A stretch of DNA of 64,000 bases. It comes from Oceanobacillus senegalensis (GTDB taxonomy: Bacteria; Bacillota; Bacilli; Bacillales; Amphibacillaceae). The DNA lies in the NCBI RefSeq assembly GCF_900176885.1, contig NZ_LT839648.1, forward strand, positions 2,789,675 through 2,853,674. Reading direction: 5' to 3'. The translations under genes were made by a program, and so were the position numbers. A model generated the notes under the pieces. The model searched no databases and was not told the origin of the DNA. It saw only the letters and a list, made by a program, of their open reading frames with translations. Positions 34,276 to 43,219 of the stretch are shown here, in pieces (position 1 is the first letter of the stretch; every line of letters begins with the position of its first letter).

Positions 34276-34836
34276 TTAATGATTAATCTGTTTAATGATT
34301 TTTGCAGGGTTTCCTCCCACCACGACGTTATCTGGAACGTCTTTCGTGACAACAGCACCTGAAGCGACTACAACATTATTTCCTATTGTAACCCCAGGAT
34401 TAATAATTGCTCTGCCACCAATCCACACATTCTGGCCAATCTTTACAGGCCGACCAAATTCCAATCCAGTAGTTCTTTCTGTGGCATCTATTGGATGGGT
34501 TGCAGTATAGATATGCACACCAGGTGCGAAAATACAATTATCACCAATTTTTATTTCACAAACGTCCAATAATACGCAATCAAAGTTTGCATAGAAATTT
34601 TCACCAACATGAATATTATAACCATAGTCACATCGAAACGTTGGTTCTATATACAACTCATCTCTTGTAGAACCGATTAACTCTTTTAAAAGATTCATTC
34701 TTTTCTCATCTTCTGTTTCCAAGGTTTGATTATATAATCTGGTCATTTTCCTAGCATATATTCTTTCTTTCACAAGCTGTGGATCTGATGCATCATATCG
34801 TTCTCCACGTAACATTTTCTCTTTTTCCGTTGCCAT
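34276..34836 (-). CDS. maa: maltose/sugar O-acetyltransferase (Maa family)
   Basis: This is a 186-residue enzyme with an N-terminal Mac domain ([18 protein letters not shown], 8-25) and a left-handed beta-helix of hexapeptide repeats. The catalytic histidine is in YTATHPID (near 115), followed by [17 protein letters not shown] and VVGGNPAKI. It transfers acetyl from acetyl-CoA to sugars such as maltose or glucose. Length is standard. The biological role is often detoxification of excess sugars. It lies 46 nt downstream of the AlaX gene and may be co-transcribed with it. Confidence 0.9.
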   Translation of the reverse strand: MATEKEKMLRGERYDASDPQLVKERIYARKMTRLYNQTLETEDEKRMNLLKELIGSTRDELYIEPTFRCDYGYNIHVGENFYANFDCVLLDVCEIKIGDNCIFAPGVHIYTATHPIDATERTTGLEFGRPVKIGQNVWIGGRAIINPGVTIGNNVVVASGAVVTKDVPDNVVVGGNPAKIIKQINH

Positions 34837-34882
34837 CGTTGTTCTCCTTACCTGAGTAATTTCGTGACTTTTACTTAACGTT

Positions 34883-36091
34883 TCATACGTATCCTTCTAG
34901 CATCGTCATAACTTTTTCTATAAAGTTCTCTGCAGAAATAACTTTTTCTCCTCCCCCTTGTGCCATGTTTTCCCTGCCACCACCTCTTCCATTGATGATG
35001 GTCAAGGATTGTTGAACAAACTGCCCCATATGTAAATTCCATTGCTCTCCACGGGAACCGACAAGCTGTAATTTATCATCCGTTTCATTCACAAATAACA
35101 CCAAAATATCGCTGTTTTTGTCTACTAAAATCTTAGCTAACTGTTGGATGTCTAGTTTAGAACGATTGGCAAAAACCGACTGAACTATTTTCTTGTTATT
35201 AAATATTTGTGCATGTTGAATGAATTCCTTAGCTTCGTATTCTAACAACTTCATGTTCAAATCGCTAACTGTACTCTCCAATTCTTTTATCTTTTCGTGC
35301 ATTTTATTGGTTGCTTCCATTATTTTTTCCTGTGGTACACTAAAGCGTTTCCTCAGTCCTTGAATAACCTTTTCTTTTTCATGAAGTTGTGCTAGTACTC
35401 TATTTCCACAAGCAAAATATACGCGGGTGTTTTTCTTTTTCCTTTCCCAATGCAGTATTTTTATCATACTTACCTGGCCCGTTGTATTAGGATGTGTCCC
35501 ACCACATCCATTATAGTCAAAATCCGGAATAATGACTAAACGGATATTTTCAGAAACGGATATATCTTTTCGTAGAGGATAGTTGTCAAGTTCTTTTTCT
35601 GTAACCCATTTCGTTTCTATTGGACTATTCTGCACAATAATTTGATTGGCTATTTCCTCTACTCGATTGGCCTCCTTCTCTTTTAAATCCGCTGCCTCTA
35701 TGTCTATCGAACATATCTCTTTTCCTAAATGAAAGCTCAATGTTTTATAGTCGAATTGTTCCTCAAATGCAGCTGTTAAAATGTGTTGACCAGCATGTTG
35801 TTGCATATGATCAAACCTTCTATCCCAATTAATTTCTCCAACATACTCCGTTTCCGTCAGATCCGGCTCTACCATATAATGACGAATCTCCCCATCTACT
35901 TCTTCCACATCGATTACAGGCTTATTATTTAATGTACCAGTATCATTGGGTTGTCCTCCACCTATTGGATAAAAAGCAGTTTGATCTAGTACAATATAAA
36001 AACGTCCTTTATCATCCGTACCCGATTTGTGAAGCCTTGCTTTAAATGAATATATATAAGAATCCTTATAGTATAGCTTCTTTGTTCCCAT
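34883..36091 (-). CDS. AlaX-type alanyl-tRNA editing protein (long form with DHHA1)
   Basis: This is a 402-residue homologue of the AlaRS editing domain. The N-terminal beta-barrel has [15 protein letters not shown] (38-52). The zinc site is H95/H99 in HMQQHAGQH together with CGGTH (near 197-201). A coiled coil (about 240-285) leads to a C-terminal DHHA1 region ending [15 protein letters not shown]. Such proteins hydrolyse Ser-tRNA(Ala) or Gly-tRNA(Ala) in trans, preventing mistranslation. Length fits the AlaX-L class. The AGGGGAG ribosome binding site precedes ATG. Confidence 0.9.
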   Translation of the reverse strand: MGTKKLYYKDSYIYSFKARLHKSGTDDKGRFYIVLDQTAFYPIGGGQPNDTGTLNNKPVIDVEEVDGEIRHYMVEPDLTETEYVGEINWDRRFDHMQQHAGQHILTAAFEEQFDYKTLSFHLGKEICSIDIEAADLKEKEANRVEEIANQIIVQNSPIETKWVTEKELDNYPLRKDISVSENIRLVIIPDFDYNGCGGTHPNTTGQVSMIKILHWERKKKNTRVYFACGNRVLAQLHEKEKVIQGLRKRFSVPQEKIMEATNKMHEKIKELESTVSDLNMKLLEYEAKEFIQHAQIFNNKKIVQSVFANRSKLDIQQLAKILVDKNSDILVLFVNETDDKLQLVGSRGEQWNLHMGQFVQQSLTIINGRGGGRENMAQGGGEKVISAENFIEKVMTMLEGYV

Positions 36092-36289
36092 TCTTAATAC
36101 TCCCCTTAATCAAATTTCTTTGTTTCACTATACCACAATAACTAATGATAGATTTCACTCGTAACACATCGTTATTTAACCTAACAAAATTTTTTCTAAC
36201 ATTATAATGTTGCAAATGAAATTTATGCTAGTCATTTAAAGTGTTTAATGATAAAATAACTACAAATATTATAGAGAGTAGGGTAACAT

Positions 36290-36610
36290 ATGTCCTCAGA
36301 TAGAATGGTATCCTTTCCAAATGAATTTCTTGAATCCATGAACATTGAAACTACTATCTTTACCCCTCAGGATGAAAAGATAGGTATTGCAGCCCTTTCC
36401 GAAACGGAAAACGCTAACATTACTTTAAGACTATACCAACTCCTACGGTCAGACGATAATCATGTCTATAGTCCTGTTATTGAATTAGCAGCCTTTAGCT
36501 TCTCCAATCGTCAAGATATGAATGAATTTCTTAAAAAGTTACCAGACATGACTGGAATAGAAATGCTTATGCTGTTAAATCCTATAACAACGACCCCTTT
36601 TCATAACTAA
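36290..36610 (+). CDS. hypothetical protein, function unknown
   Basis: This 106-residue soluble protein is not recognised. It looks like a small alpha/beta fold (LESMNIETTIFTPQDEKIGIAALSETENANITLRLYQLL at 14-52, shown here only to mark the strand-helix pattern by position) with an acidic first half. A plausible ribosome binding site (AGTAGGG) and a terminator after the stop support it. It is a single-gene unit with no functional hint from its neighbours. Confidence 0.6.
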   Translation: MSSDRMVSFPNEFLESMNIETTIFTPQDEKIGIAALSETENANITLRLYQLLRSDDNHVYSPVIELAAFSFSNRQDMNEFLKKLPDMTGIEMLMLLNPITTTPFHN

Positions 36611-36634
36611 ATTCCCAATACTTATTAAAACAGC

Positions 36635-36672
36635 CTCTTTGGAAATAAATCTGTTTTCAAAGAGCTTTTCTT
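36635..36672 (+). terminator. terminator after the 106-residue protein gene
   Basis: CTCTTTG pairs with CAAAGAG around a 16-nt loop, followed by CTTTTCTTATT. Confidence 0.6.
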
Positions 36673-36941
36673 ATTATACGGTATATTACCGTGATTCCTT
36701 TCCACCACTAGTATTAAATAACAAAATTAGCAATAGGTAAAACAGCTGCCCTTAATGGATCATTAACATTGAAAGATAATTATTCTTATTCATTTTATAA
36801 TGTATATATTTTGTAAGTGCTGGTAAAAAGATAACATACGTTATAGAAATCTAATCACCAGAACGTATTTCGAATAGCACTAGTGAAGATTAAAAAATTT
36901 ATGGCACAGAAAAAGAGAATAATTAGATATGACAGTACTAT
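36673..36941. other. intergenic stretch
   Basis: Apart from the short perfect palindrome ACGGTA-TAT-TACCGT (about 36677-36691), I see no gene, RNA or repeat here. Confidence 0.4.
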
Positions 36942-37394
36942 TTACGATTTCTTCTGCCACAGTTCCAGAGGGCTTTCTTTGCCTTCTTGCAATATCATTT
37001 GTTTCATTTTCACAGTACGTTCTTCCTTACTTTTTCTTAATTCTTCATAAATAAATTGAGATTTTCCTAGTCCTACTTGAACAGCATCCTCCACCGATTG
37101 GCAATAATACACGTGATCAATCCCAGCAAAGTACATCGCTGTTAAACACATTGGACAAGGCTCCCCACTTGCATACATCGTATAACCTGATAAATTAAGG
37201 GTTTGTAATTGCTCTTGTGCCCTGCGGATAGCTAGCATTTCAGCATGACCACTTACATCATAATTTTTATGTAATTCATTCACACCTTCCGTAATGATAT
37301 CATTATCTTTTACCAATACTGCACCAAAAGGCTGTCCGCCACTTTTTACATTATCAATAGCTAACTCTACAGCTCTTTGCATGAAAAAATCCAA
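36942..37394 (-). CDS. guaD: guanine deaminase
   Basis: This 150-residue member of the CDA/GuaD zinc deaminase family converts guanine to xanthine and ammonia. The zinc site is HAEMLAIRRA (histidine and catalytic glutamate) and EPCPMC (two cysteines). GGQPFGAVLVKD and the swapped C-terminal segment SPLELWQ are typical of GuaD. I choose a TTG start nine nt after AGGAGG, giving MDFFMQRAVELA, which aligns with Bacillus GuaD. The ATG at 37401-37403 abuts the ribosome binding site with no spacing. It fits the nitrogen-salvage theme of the right half of the window. Confidence 0.85.
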   Translation of the reverse strand: MDFFMQRAVELAIDNVKSGGQPFGAVLVKDNDIITEGVNELHKNYDVSGHAEMLAIRRAQEQLQTLNLSGYTMYASGEPCPMCLTAMYFAGIDHVYYCQSVEDAVQVGLGKSQFIYEELRKSKEERTVKMKQMILQEGKESPLELWQKKS

Positions 37395-37521
37395 ATGAAT
37401 CATCCTCCTATTAATCATTTTTCATAATCACTCATAAGTTCCGACTTGATTAATACCCTATCTTCATGGGAATCCAATCCATTCATTTCTATCAACAACA
37501 CTTCAATATAACATACAGTTT

Positions 37522-37556
37522 AAAAGTCTTGATTGATATTTTCAACCAAGACTTTA
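37522..37556 (-). terminator. terminator after the DUF35 gene
   Basis: The minus strand has AAAGTCTTGGTTGA, a short loop and TCAATCAAGACTTTT, a 14-bp stem with one mismatch followed by T's. Confidence 0.7.
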
Positions 37557-37666
37557 GATTACAGATAATAGATTGCAGAAATTTTTTATTATTTAACATC
37601 CGTTTTCGACTCTCCACTTCATGAATATCCTTATTGCCATTTCGAAACAAACAGTACTTCCTTCAT

Positions 37667-38077
37667 TTAAACTGGACAAAACTTAGGAATAGAAATATCA
37701 TTAGACCACTCTTCAAAAACAACCTCTACTCTCATTCCAGCCTTTACTTCTTCCGTTGAGCAACCGATGATGTTACTTAACATCGTTACCCCTTCATCCA
37801 ATTCAATAATAGCAAGAATATATGGTTCTTCATCCTCATACGCCTTCGAAAGTGAACGACGAACAGTTGTATAACTAATCACTGACCCCATACCAGAAGC
37901 TTTTTTCCATTCTACATTATCATCCATACAATTCGTGCATATTGGACGTGGATAAAATTGATATTTATCACAAAGAGAACAATATTGAATAAATACTTCA
38001 TGCTTCTTACATCCATCCCAATATGGCTTAGTATCTGCCGTAGGATGAGGGAAGAACTTTTCGGATTGATCGGACAT
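37667..38077 (-). CDS. DUF35 OB-fold/zinc-ribbon protein (thiolase partner)
   Basis: This 136-residue protein has a rubredoxin-like zinc ribbon with cysteine pairs CSLC and CTNC (about 33-50) followed by an OB-fold (55-136, GMGSVISYTTVRRSLS). These proteins act as obligate partners of SCP-x-type thiolases or of steroid/acyl-CoA aldolases, delivering acyl-CoA. The reading frame is intact, but the thiolase gene directly upstream (its stop overlaps this region) is wrecked, leaving this gene an orphan that may itself be on its way out. Confidence 0.8.
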   Translation of the reverse strand: MSDQSEKFFPHPTADTKPYWDGCKKHEVFIQYCSLCDKYQFYPRPICTNCMDDNVEWKKASGMGSVISYTTVRRSLSKAYEDEEPYILAIIELDEGVTMLSNIIGCSTEEVKAGMRVEVVFEEWSNDISIPKFCPV

Positions 38078-38078
38078 T

Positions 38079-38340
38079 CTAGAAAACCTCCCTACCTATA
38101 ATTAATGTTGTGTGGTTTACATAATGCCACCTTGGACATGAACCAAAGCAACATCTACTTTTGAAACCTGCTTTCACCAGCCTGTTTTCTAAGCTGAATA
38201 ACTGTTTTGATTCAAAGCAAACATGGATCCTGTGAATGGAATAATAACCCACCATGCGGTAATGAGCTTTCCAGTTCAATTTCACCACTATCAACAGAAT
38301 CCCCACCCTCTCCCTTCTCACAGAGACCTTAAATCCTCTA
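38079..38340 (-). pseudogene. C-terminal remnant of an SCP-x-type thiolase
   Basis: In mixed frames on the minus strand one reads GLCEKGEGG, SGEIELESSLPHGGLL, a QLR-KQAGE block and finally NHTTLIIGREVF, which is the expected end of a lipid-transfer thiolase. Frame changes and in-frame stops separate the pieces. The final stop touches the start of the DUF35 gene, the normal operon order for thiolase and its partner, so this was once a functional pair. Confidence 0.7.
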
Positions 38341-38379
38341 ATTCAATGAGAACGAATGGTCGGTGTTAAATCCTGCAGC

Positions 38380-38770
38380 TAAAAAGCAAGCAAGAATTAA
38401 TTACAGTTGAGGGTGTATTGAATTTACGGCTTATTACTGATCCATTGCATGTATTAGAATGTTCGTTCGATTCTAGGAGGATTTAGTGATTACTGTTATA
38501 TCTGCTGAATGAGCAAAAGTCTTGGTTAGAGAATGACTTTCTCTTGAGCTTAGCAGCTAGGTTCATAATTTAACGACATCAACAGCTGTCAATGCAGGAA
38601 AACAAGCATTTGACATGGCGGAACTTAAACCTAAAGATATTGATTTCGGGCAATAATATACTTGTTTTACTTGGTCACGGGAAGGCCTACTTTGAAGACT
38701 ATCTCCCATGGTAATAAGAACTGTTTCACACATTCCAGTCACTATAGCTGATGCTGTCTAATGAGGTGCA
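38380..38770 (+). pseudogene. inverted middle part of a thiolase gene, decayed
   Basis: On the plus strand one reads NPAAKK, ELITVEGVLNLRLITDP, LHVLECSFDS, then VNAGKQAFDMAELKPKDIDF, and pieces resembling the CFT...LEDYGF block. These match the central part of SCP-x thiolases in order, interrupted by stops and shifts. Its orientation is opposite to the C-terminal remnant at 38079-38340, so an inversion, or two unrelated remnants, must be assumed. Confidence 0.65.
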
Positions 38771-38857
38771 GTGAATGTCGTACCACTTCCAGCATTGACA
38801 GTTAATGTGTGATACGAGAGTTATTGTAAAAACTCTGCCCATTCTAAAGAGTAAGAG

Positions 38858-38893
38858 ATACAGAGTAGCAAAACACACCATACTACTCTGTAT
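38858..38893. terminator. 11-bp perfect hairpin in the decayed region
   Basis: ATACAGAGTAG and CTACTCTGTAT are exact complements around 14 nt. It lies after the MaoC-like remnant on the minus strand. Its T-run is poor, so it is only a possible terminator. Confidence 0.4.
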
Positions 38894-38915
38894 TGTTTAA
38901 CTTCCCCATTATGTT

Positions 38916-39125
38916 TTAATCAAAACGGACCGTGGCAGTTCCTGGAACAATAACATCATTCGCTTCATTTTTAATATAAACTTCTAACTTCACTTCACGA
39001 TTTTCTACATCACGCTCAATGACACTTCCCCCAGACCTAAGTTTTTCACCAATGTATGCTGCCTTCCGATTGGAATACTGAAATGTGGAATCCCCCTTAG
39101 ATTTCACACAGCATTGTAAGCGCAT
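38916..39125 (-). pseudogene. C-terminal remnant of a MaoC-like acyl dehydratase
   Basis: The 69-codon frame carries KGDSTFQYS near its start and EVKLEVYIKNEANDVI with VPGTATVRFD at its end. These correspond to the last 60 residues of MaoC-type dehydratase proteins (KGDTT..., then VELEVW..N...., then PGTATV). The hot-dog catalytic segment is missing. Together with the thiolase and DUF35 pieces it points to a lost acyl-CoA degradation cluster. Confidence 0.55.
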
Positions 39126-39472
39126 ACAATATCTGATTGTTCTTAATATAACATACCTCTTGTAATTTTTGAAGTATTATTCTAAATATTTATATAATTT
39201 AATAAGCAATCTCTCATAAGAATTATGCACAACATTTTTGGAACGTTTTTAGAAAACTTGCATTCACAGGAAAGGTGCTATTTTCGCATACTTCAGATGT
39301 TACTATTACTTAACTTTGAAGCAAAATCGTGATTAGACTCTAGATACTTTCGCTTTTTGTTGCATCAAATGGTTAATTAAAAAATTCATCTACTAAGTTC
39401 CCCAACATTTGTTCATACTGGTATTACTTGCTAAAATAAATTAAATTAGAGATTGAGGCAGGAAGTGGATAT
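39126..39472. other. gene-free stretch before the CAP protein gene
   Basis: This is AT-rich sequence with no reading frame, repeat or recognisable RNA. It probably contains the promoter of the CAP protein gene in its last 100 bases. Confidence 0.4.
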
Positions 39473-40603
39473 ATGCCAAAACTTAGAAGTATTTTCATGA
39501 TGATACTTATTGCGGGTGCACTTTGGTATGTTTATGGAGAAACATATCAGCAATCTGGTACCCAAGGGGCATGGAGGGAAATTTCTAACGACATCAATGA
39601 TATAAAAGAAAGTCCAAATGTCATTGCCACAACAGAAGTCATTAATCAGGAATTTCAAAAAATAGTTGATTGGGTAACGGACCATCTTTCAAAAGAAGAA
39701 CAACAAGATCAACCTACTTTAGTGAAGCCTTCACTTGATAAACCAACTAATCAAACCTTTTCCGTTCATAATATTGAAATTGGAGATAATCGTTCAGACG
39801 TAGAAAAGCAAGTCGGTGAACCAGAGCGATCCACTTTGAATGAATATGGTGTAGATTGGGTAGCTTACCACCAAAACTATCATAACTTTTTCATGGTGGC
39901 ATATGATTCTCATGATAAAGTTGCAGGATTATATACAAACCAAGATTTACTCACATCAAACAATAACATTACTTTCGATAGTTCGAGAGAGTCTGTTCTC
40001 TCTACACTGGGGGAACCACTAAAAGGTATTCAAAAAGGCTTTATCACTTACCAAACACAGAATAATCAAGAGCATGCAACGTTTTTAATTGATAATAATT
40101 ATGTCACCATATTTTTTGATAAGCATGAGAACTACACGATGACAGCCATCCAAATCATTAATAAAGAACTGGAAGAACAAAAAGAAAAATACTTTGCCCA
40201 ACCAAGTAAATTATTAATGGAAGGCTTCGAATACCAATTATTTGATTTAACAAACGCAGCAAGAGTCAATCATGAGCTACCTGTTTTGACTTGGGAGGAA
40301 TCATTAAGAAAAACAGCACGTGACCATAGTGTGGATATGGCAGACAATAACTATTTCAGTCACACCAACCTAGAAGGCCTATCCCCATTTGACCGAATGA
40401 AAGAAGATGACATTGTCTTCCAATTAGCAGGAGAAAATCTTGCTGTAGGTCAAACTAGCAGCATTTTTGCTCACGAAGGTCTGATGAACTCTCAAGGCCA
40501 TAGAGAGAATATATTAAAAGAGGAATTTGAATCACTCGCAGTCGGCGTTGCCTTTAATAATGACTCCCAGCCGTATTATACCGAAAATTTTATAACAAAG
40601 TAA
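39473..40603 (+). CDS. CAP-domain protein with CAP-associated N-domain (YlbC-like)
   Basis: This is a 376-residue exported or membrane-anchored protein with an N-terminal signal/anchor (about 6-22, IFMMILIAGALWYVYG). The CAP-associated domain (about 98-225) has NIEIGDNRSDVEKQVGEPER and the matching second repeat SSRESVLSTLGEPLKG. The C-terminal CAP/SCP domain (245-376) has LFDLTNAARV, HSVDMADNNYFSHTN, AGENLAVG and GHRENIL. Bacillus YlbC has the same architecture. The function of bacterial CAP proteins is open; proteolysis or wall binding has been proposed. Confidence 0.85.
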   Translation: MPKLRSIFMMILIAGALWYVYGETYQQSGTQGAWREISNDINDIKESPNVIATTEVINQEFQKIVDWVTDHLSKEEQQDQPTLVKPSLDKPTNQTFSVHNIEIGDNRSDVEKQVGEPERSTLNEYGVDWVAYHQNYHNFFMVAYDSHDKVAGLYTNQDLLTSNNNITFDSSRESVLSTLGEPLKGIQKGFITYQTQNNQEHATFLIDNNYVTIFFDKHENYTMTAIQIINKELEEQKEKYFAQPSKLLMEGFEYQLFDLTNAARVNHELPVLTWEESLRKTARDHSVDMADNNYFSHTNLEGLSPFDRMKEDDIVFQLAGENLAVGQTSSIFAHEGLMNSQGHRENILKEEFESLAVGVAFNNDSQPYYTENFITK

Positions 40604-40638
40604 AAAAACCTTCCAAGTAAAACTTTGGAAGGTTTTTT
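40602..40638 (+). terminator. intrinsic terminator after the CAP protein gene
   Basis: AAAAACCTTCCAA pairs with TTGGAAGGTTTTT around a 7-nt loop, starting in the stop codon. Being symmetric, it may also serve the converging MFS gene. Confidence 0.85.
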
Positions 40639-40692
40639 CAACTTGTCTTAATCGCTATGACTAATACAATCATAACTACTTATTCTACTCCA

Positions 40693-42108
40693 TCAATTTG
40701 AATCAGCAGCTACCGGCCGCGAGTTATTTATAAACAGAGAAAGCAATAAGCCTGCAATAGCAAAAATTCCAGCAACGATAAAGGATACATTCACACCATG
40801 AACTAAACCTTGCAATCCCTCTGCAGGATTACTACTATTTGCCATCACAGTTACCATCAAAGCTGTTCCTACAGCACCAGCTACTTGACGCATCGTATTG
40901 TTCATTGCCGTTCCATGCGGGATGATATCCATCGGTAATTCATTTAATCCAGCTGTTGTAACAGGCATCATAACCATTGAAATCCCTAGCATTCTAACCG
41001 CATTTAGCACTGCAATGTAGGTAAAACTAGTTTCAGTCGTTAAAATGGAAAACATAAACGTAGTTACGACAAGAATGGTAAGCCCTATGATAGCGAGCCA
41101 TTTAGCACCAAATTTATCAAACAATCTACCTGTAATAGGATTCATCAATCCCATCGTTACGGCACCCGGCAATAACGCTAATCCCGATTCTAGGGCTGTG
41201 AATCCGAGCATATCCTGCATCAATAATGGCAAGATAACCATCGATCCAATCATTGCGATAAATACAATCATCCCTAAGGTAGTAGTCAAGGTAAAAATTT
41301 TATATTTAAATACCCTAAATTCCAAAATAGGTTCCTCCAGTTTAAGTTGCCTTAAAATAAACCAAACTAGAGAAATTGTACCAATAATTAGTGACGAAAC
41401 AACCGGTACACTTGCCCATCCTTGCTCTCCCCCTGCAGCACTAAATCCAAATAATAAACCACCAAATCCTAAGGTGGATAGAACAATCGATAACATATCC
41501 AGTTTTGGAAAGGTTTGTTTTGTGACGTTTATAAGAACAAAGTAAGCTAACACTATATCAATGATGACTATAGGTAAAATTATATAAAACAAGCTTCTCC
41601 ACGGATAGTTCTCTACCATCCATCCGGACAATGTTGGTCCAATGGCAGGTGCAAAGGCAATAATTAGCCCAAACATCCCCATTGCCGTCCCCCGCTTATC
41701 ACGAGGAAATATTAGGAATAGAATCGTTTGCATCAATGGCATAATAATACCAGCTCCAGAGGCTTGAAGGATTCTTCCCACCATTAATAAGGAAAAACCA
41801 GGTGAAATTGCACAAATGATTGTGCCAACCCCAAAAAGACTTAATGCAGTTAAAAATAAATTCCGTGTAGTGAAACGACCAATTAGAAAGGCGGTAATAG
41901 GAATCATAATCCCGTTAACAAGCATAAAAATGGACTGAACCCATTGGGCAACATTATATTCTAATTTCAAATCTGCCATAATGTTCGGCAATGCTGTTGC
42001 TAATAACGTCTGATTTAAAATTGCGACGAATGCACCAGACAATAATACGAGCATGATTGCCCATTTATTATAATCCTTCTGTTCCTTATTCATTTCACTC
42101 ATTGCCAA
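40693..42108 (-). CDS. DHA2-family multidrug MFS exporter (EmrB/LmrB-like)
   Basis: This is a 471-residue protein with 14 predicted helices. The helix 1 motif NQTLLATALPNIMADL (32-47), LIGRFTTRNLF (motif A variant), LQASGAGIIMPLMQTI and GPTLSGWMVENYPWRSLFYI (motif C and D1 region) identify an EmrB/QacA-type drug:H+ antiporter. It overlaps the TetR-family regulator gene by 10 nt and is thus translationally coupled to it. The regulator and pump resemble lmrA-lmrB of Bacillus subtilis in arrangement. Confidence 0.9.
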   Translation of the reverse strand: MAMSEMNKEQKDYNKWAIMLVLLSGAFVAILNQTLLATALPNIMADLKLEYNVAQWVQSIFMLVNGIMIPITAFLIGRFTTRNLFLTALSLFGVGTIICAISPGFSLLMVGRILQASGAGIIMPLMQTILFLIFPRDKRGTAMGMFGLIIAFAPAIGPTLSGWMVENYPWRSLFYIILPIVIIDIVLAYFVLINVTKQTFPKLDMLSIVLSTLGFGGLLFGFSAAGGEQGWASVPVVSSLIIGTISLVWFILRQLKLEEPILEFRVFKYKIFTLTTTLGMIVFIAMIGSMVILPLLMQDMLGFTALESGLALLPGAVTMGLMNPITGRLFDKFGAKWLAIIGLTILVVTTFMFSILTTETSFTYIAVLNAVRMLGISMVMMPVTTAGLNELPMDIIPHGTAMNNTMRQVAGAVGTALMVTVMANSSNPAEGLQGLVHGVNVSFIVAGIFAIAGLLLSLFINNSRPVAADSN

Positions 42109-42995
42109 ACATCGATCCCCTTCCCATTCATCATTTCAAATCTCTTATACAAACGTTCAAAGTGTTGGATTTCATCAGTAAGTTCCTTTTCTTGTTTTAG
42201 GTAGACTAGTAACGCTTCGACTAAAAAAGATTGTTTTTCCTCTTTTTTCAATTCTAGCTTTAGTAGATAAAGTGAATCTAGTAGTTTATTTTTAGTCAAA
42301 GTATCTACAGATAGGTTTTTTATTTTTTCTTCAATTAATAGAATGCAATTTTTTATTCTTTTCTTAACATTACTTACATAAGAGGCACTTTGATTTTCAG
42401 TAAGCACTGGTTCCATGGAAGGAAGAGATTGAATAATAGAGTCAAAACTTAAAACAATGAATCTAGCTAATCTCTCAATATCTACTTGCTTACCATTTTT
42501 CTTAAGCATGACCGAGATAATATATTCCTTTAAAACTCCTTCAAACATAATAACGATATCCGTGATGAATGGTTTAATTTCATCACCATATGTCTCCAAA
42601 AAGGTATCTTTATGTAATTCGGACATAGATGACTTTAACCTTTTCATCATTTGTACTACTTGTTCATTTTTATTTGGAGGAAAATCTTTAAATAAAACTG
42701 TAAAAAATTCACGATTACTAAGACGCTGTTCCAATTCCATACTTAACTTTTTTATAAAAGCTTCCTTCTTCGTCACCCCATTAAGATGACTCATCGCATT
42801 TGCTTGCTTTATCATATTTTCATAGTGTTCTTTTAATATCTCTATTAATAAGCTTTCCTTAGATTCAAAAAAATTATAGAAAGCTCCTTTAGAAATATGA
42901 ACCGTCTGAGCTATTTCCTGTACGGATGTTTGATGAAAACCCTTTTCTGAAAATAACCGTGTCCCACAGCTAATTAACTCATCTCTTCTACCCAC
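42099..42995 (-). CDS. TetR/AcrR-family regulator with long C-terminal region
   Basis: This 298-residue protein starts at a GTG after GGGGGTGA. The N-terminal helix-turn-helix (10-48) has FHQTSVQEIAQTVHISKGAFYNFF. At nearly 300 residues it is about 100 longer than typical TetR proteins; the extra part (about 200-298) is charged and helical (ELKKEEKQSF, VYLKQEKELTDEIQ). It controls the MFS exporter downstream, most likely as a ligand-released repressor, and has an inverted repeat upstream of its start. Confidence 0.88.
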   Translation of the reverse strand: MGRRDELISCGTRLFSEKGFHQTSVQEIAQTVHISKGAFYNFFESKESLLIEILKEHYENMIKQANAMSHLNGVTKKEAFIKKLSMELEQRLSNREFFTVLFKDFPPNKNEQVVQMMKRLKSSMSELHKDTFLETYGDEIKPFITDIVIMFEGVLKEYIISVMLKKNGKQVDIERLARFIVLSFDSIIQSLPSMEPVLTENQSASYVSNVKKRIKNCILLIEEKIKNLSVDTLTKNKLLDSLYLLKLELKKEEKQSFLVEALLVYLKQEKELTDEIQHFERLYKRFEMMNGKGIDVWQ

Positions 42996-43017
42996 AAATT
43001 CACCCCCAAAACCGTTT

Positions 43018-43034
43018 GGTCATATTTACTGACC
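43018..43034. promoter_or_regulatory. GGTCA-N7-TGACC inverted repeat, candidate TetR operator
   Basis: GGTCA (43018-43022) and TGACC (43030-43034) are exact complements, centred about 30 nt upstream of the regulator's GTG start. Location and symmetry fit an autoregulatory operator. Confidence 0.5.
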
Positions 43035-43219
43035 TATGAGTCATGACACGAATACTAACTGATATAAAAACTATTGTCAAGCACCCACGCTTCCATTCTA
43101 ATCTTAGTATTTTCTGGATTTTGTCGAATGTCTTCGAACTAAATAATTCCTTTTTCATACTTTTCCTTTATAATAGTTTCATATTCATTTATAAACAAAA
43201 AATAGGAGCTGAGTTTAGT

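Noticed and set aside
34276-36091. A functional link between maa and the AlaX gene as a dedicated system.
   Set aside because: They are adjacent and co-directional, but no known pathway connects them. Simple proximity is enough.
41045-41545. A 166-codon plus-strand frame opposite the DHA2 exporter.
   Set aside because: The exporter frame explains the sequence fully. The antisense frame has no ribosome binding site or recognisable domain.
43043-43219. An in-frame N-terminal extension of trpB of 59 codons.
   Set aside because: No ribosome binding site precedes its ATG, the residues do not resemble TrpB, and a promoter-like TATAAT and the true AGGAG site lie within it.
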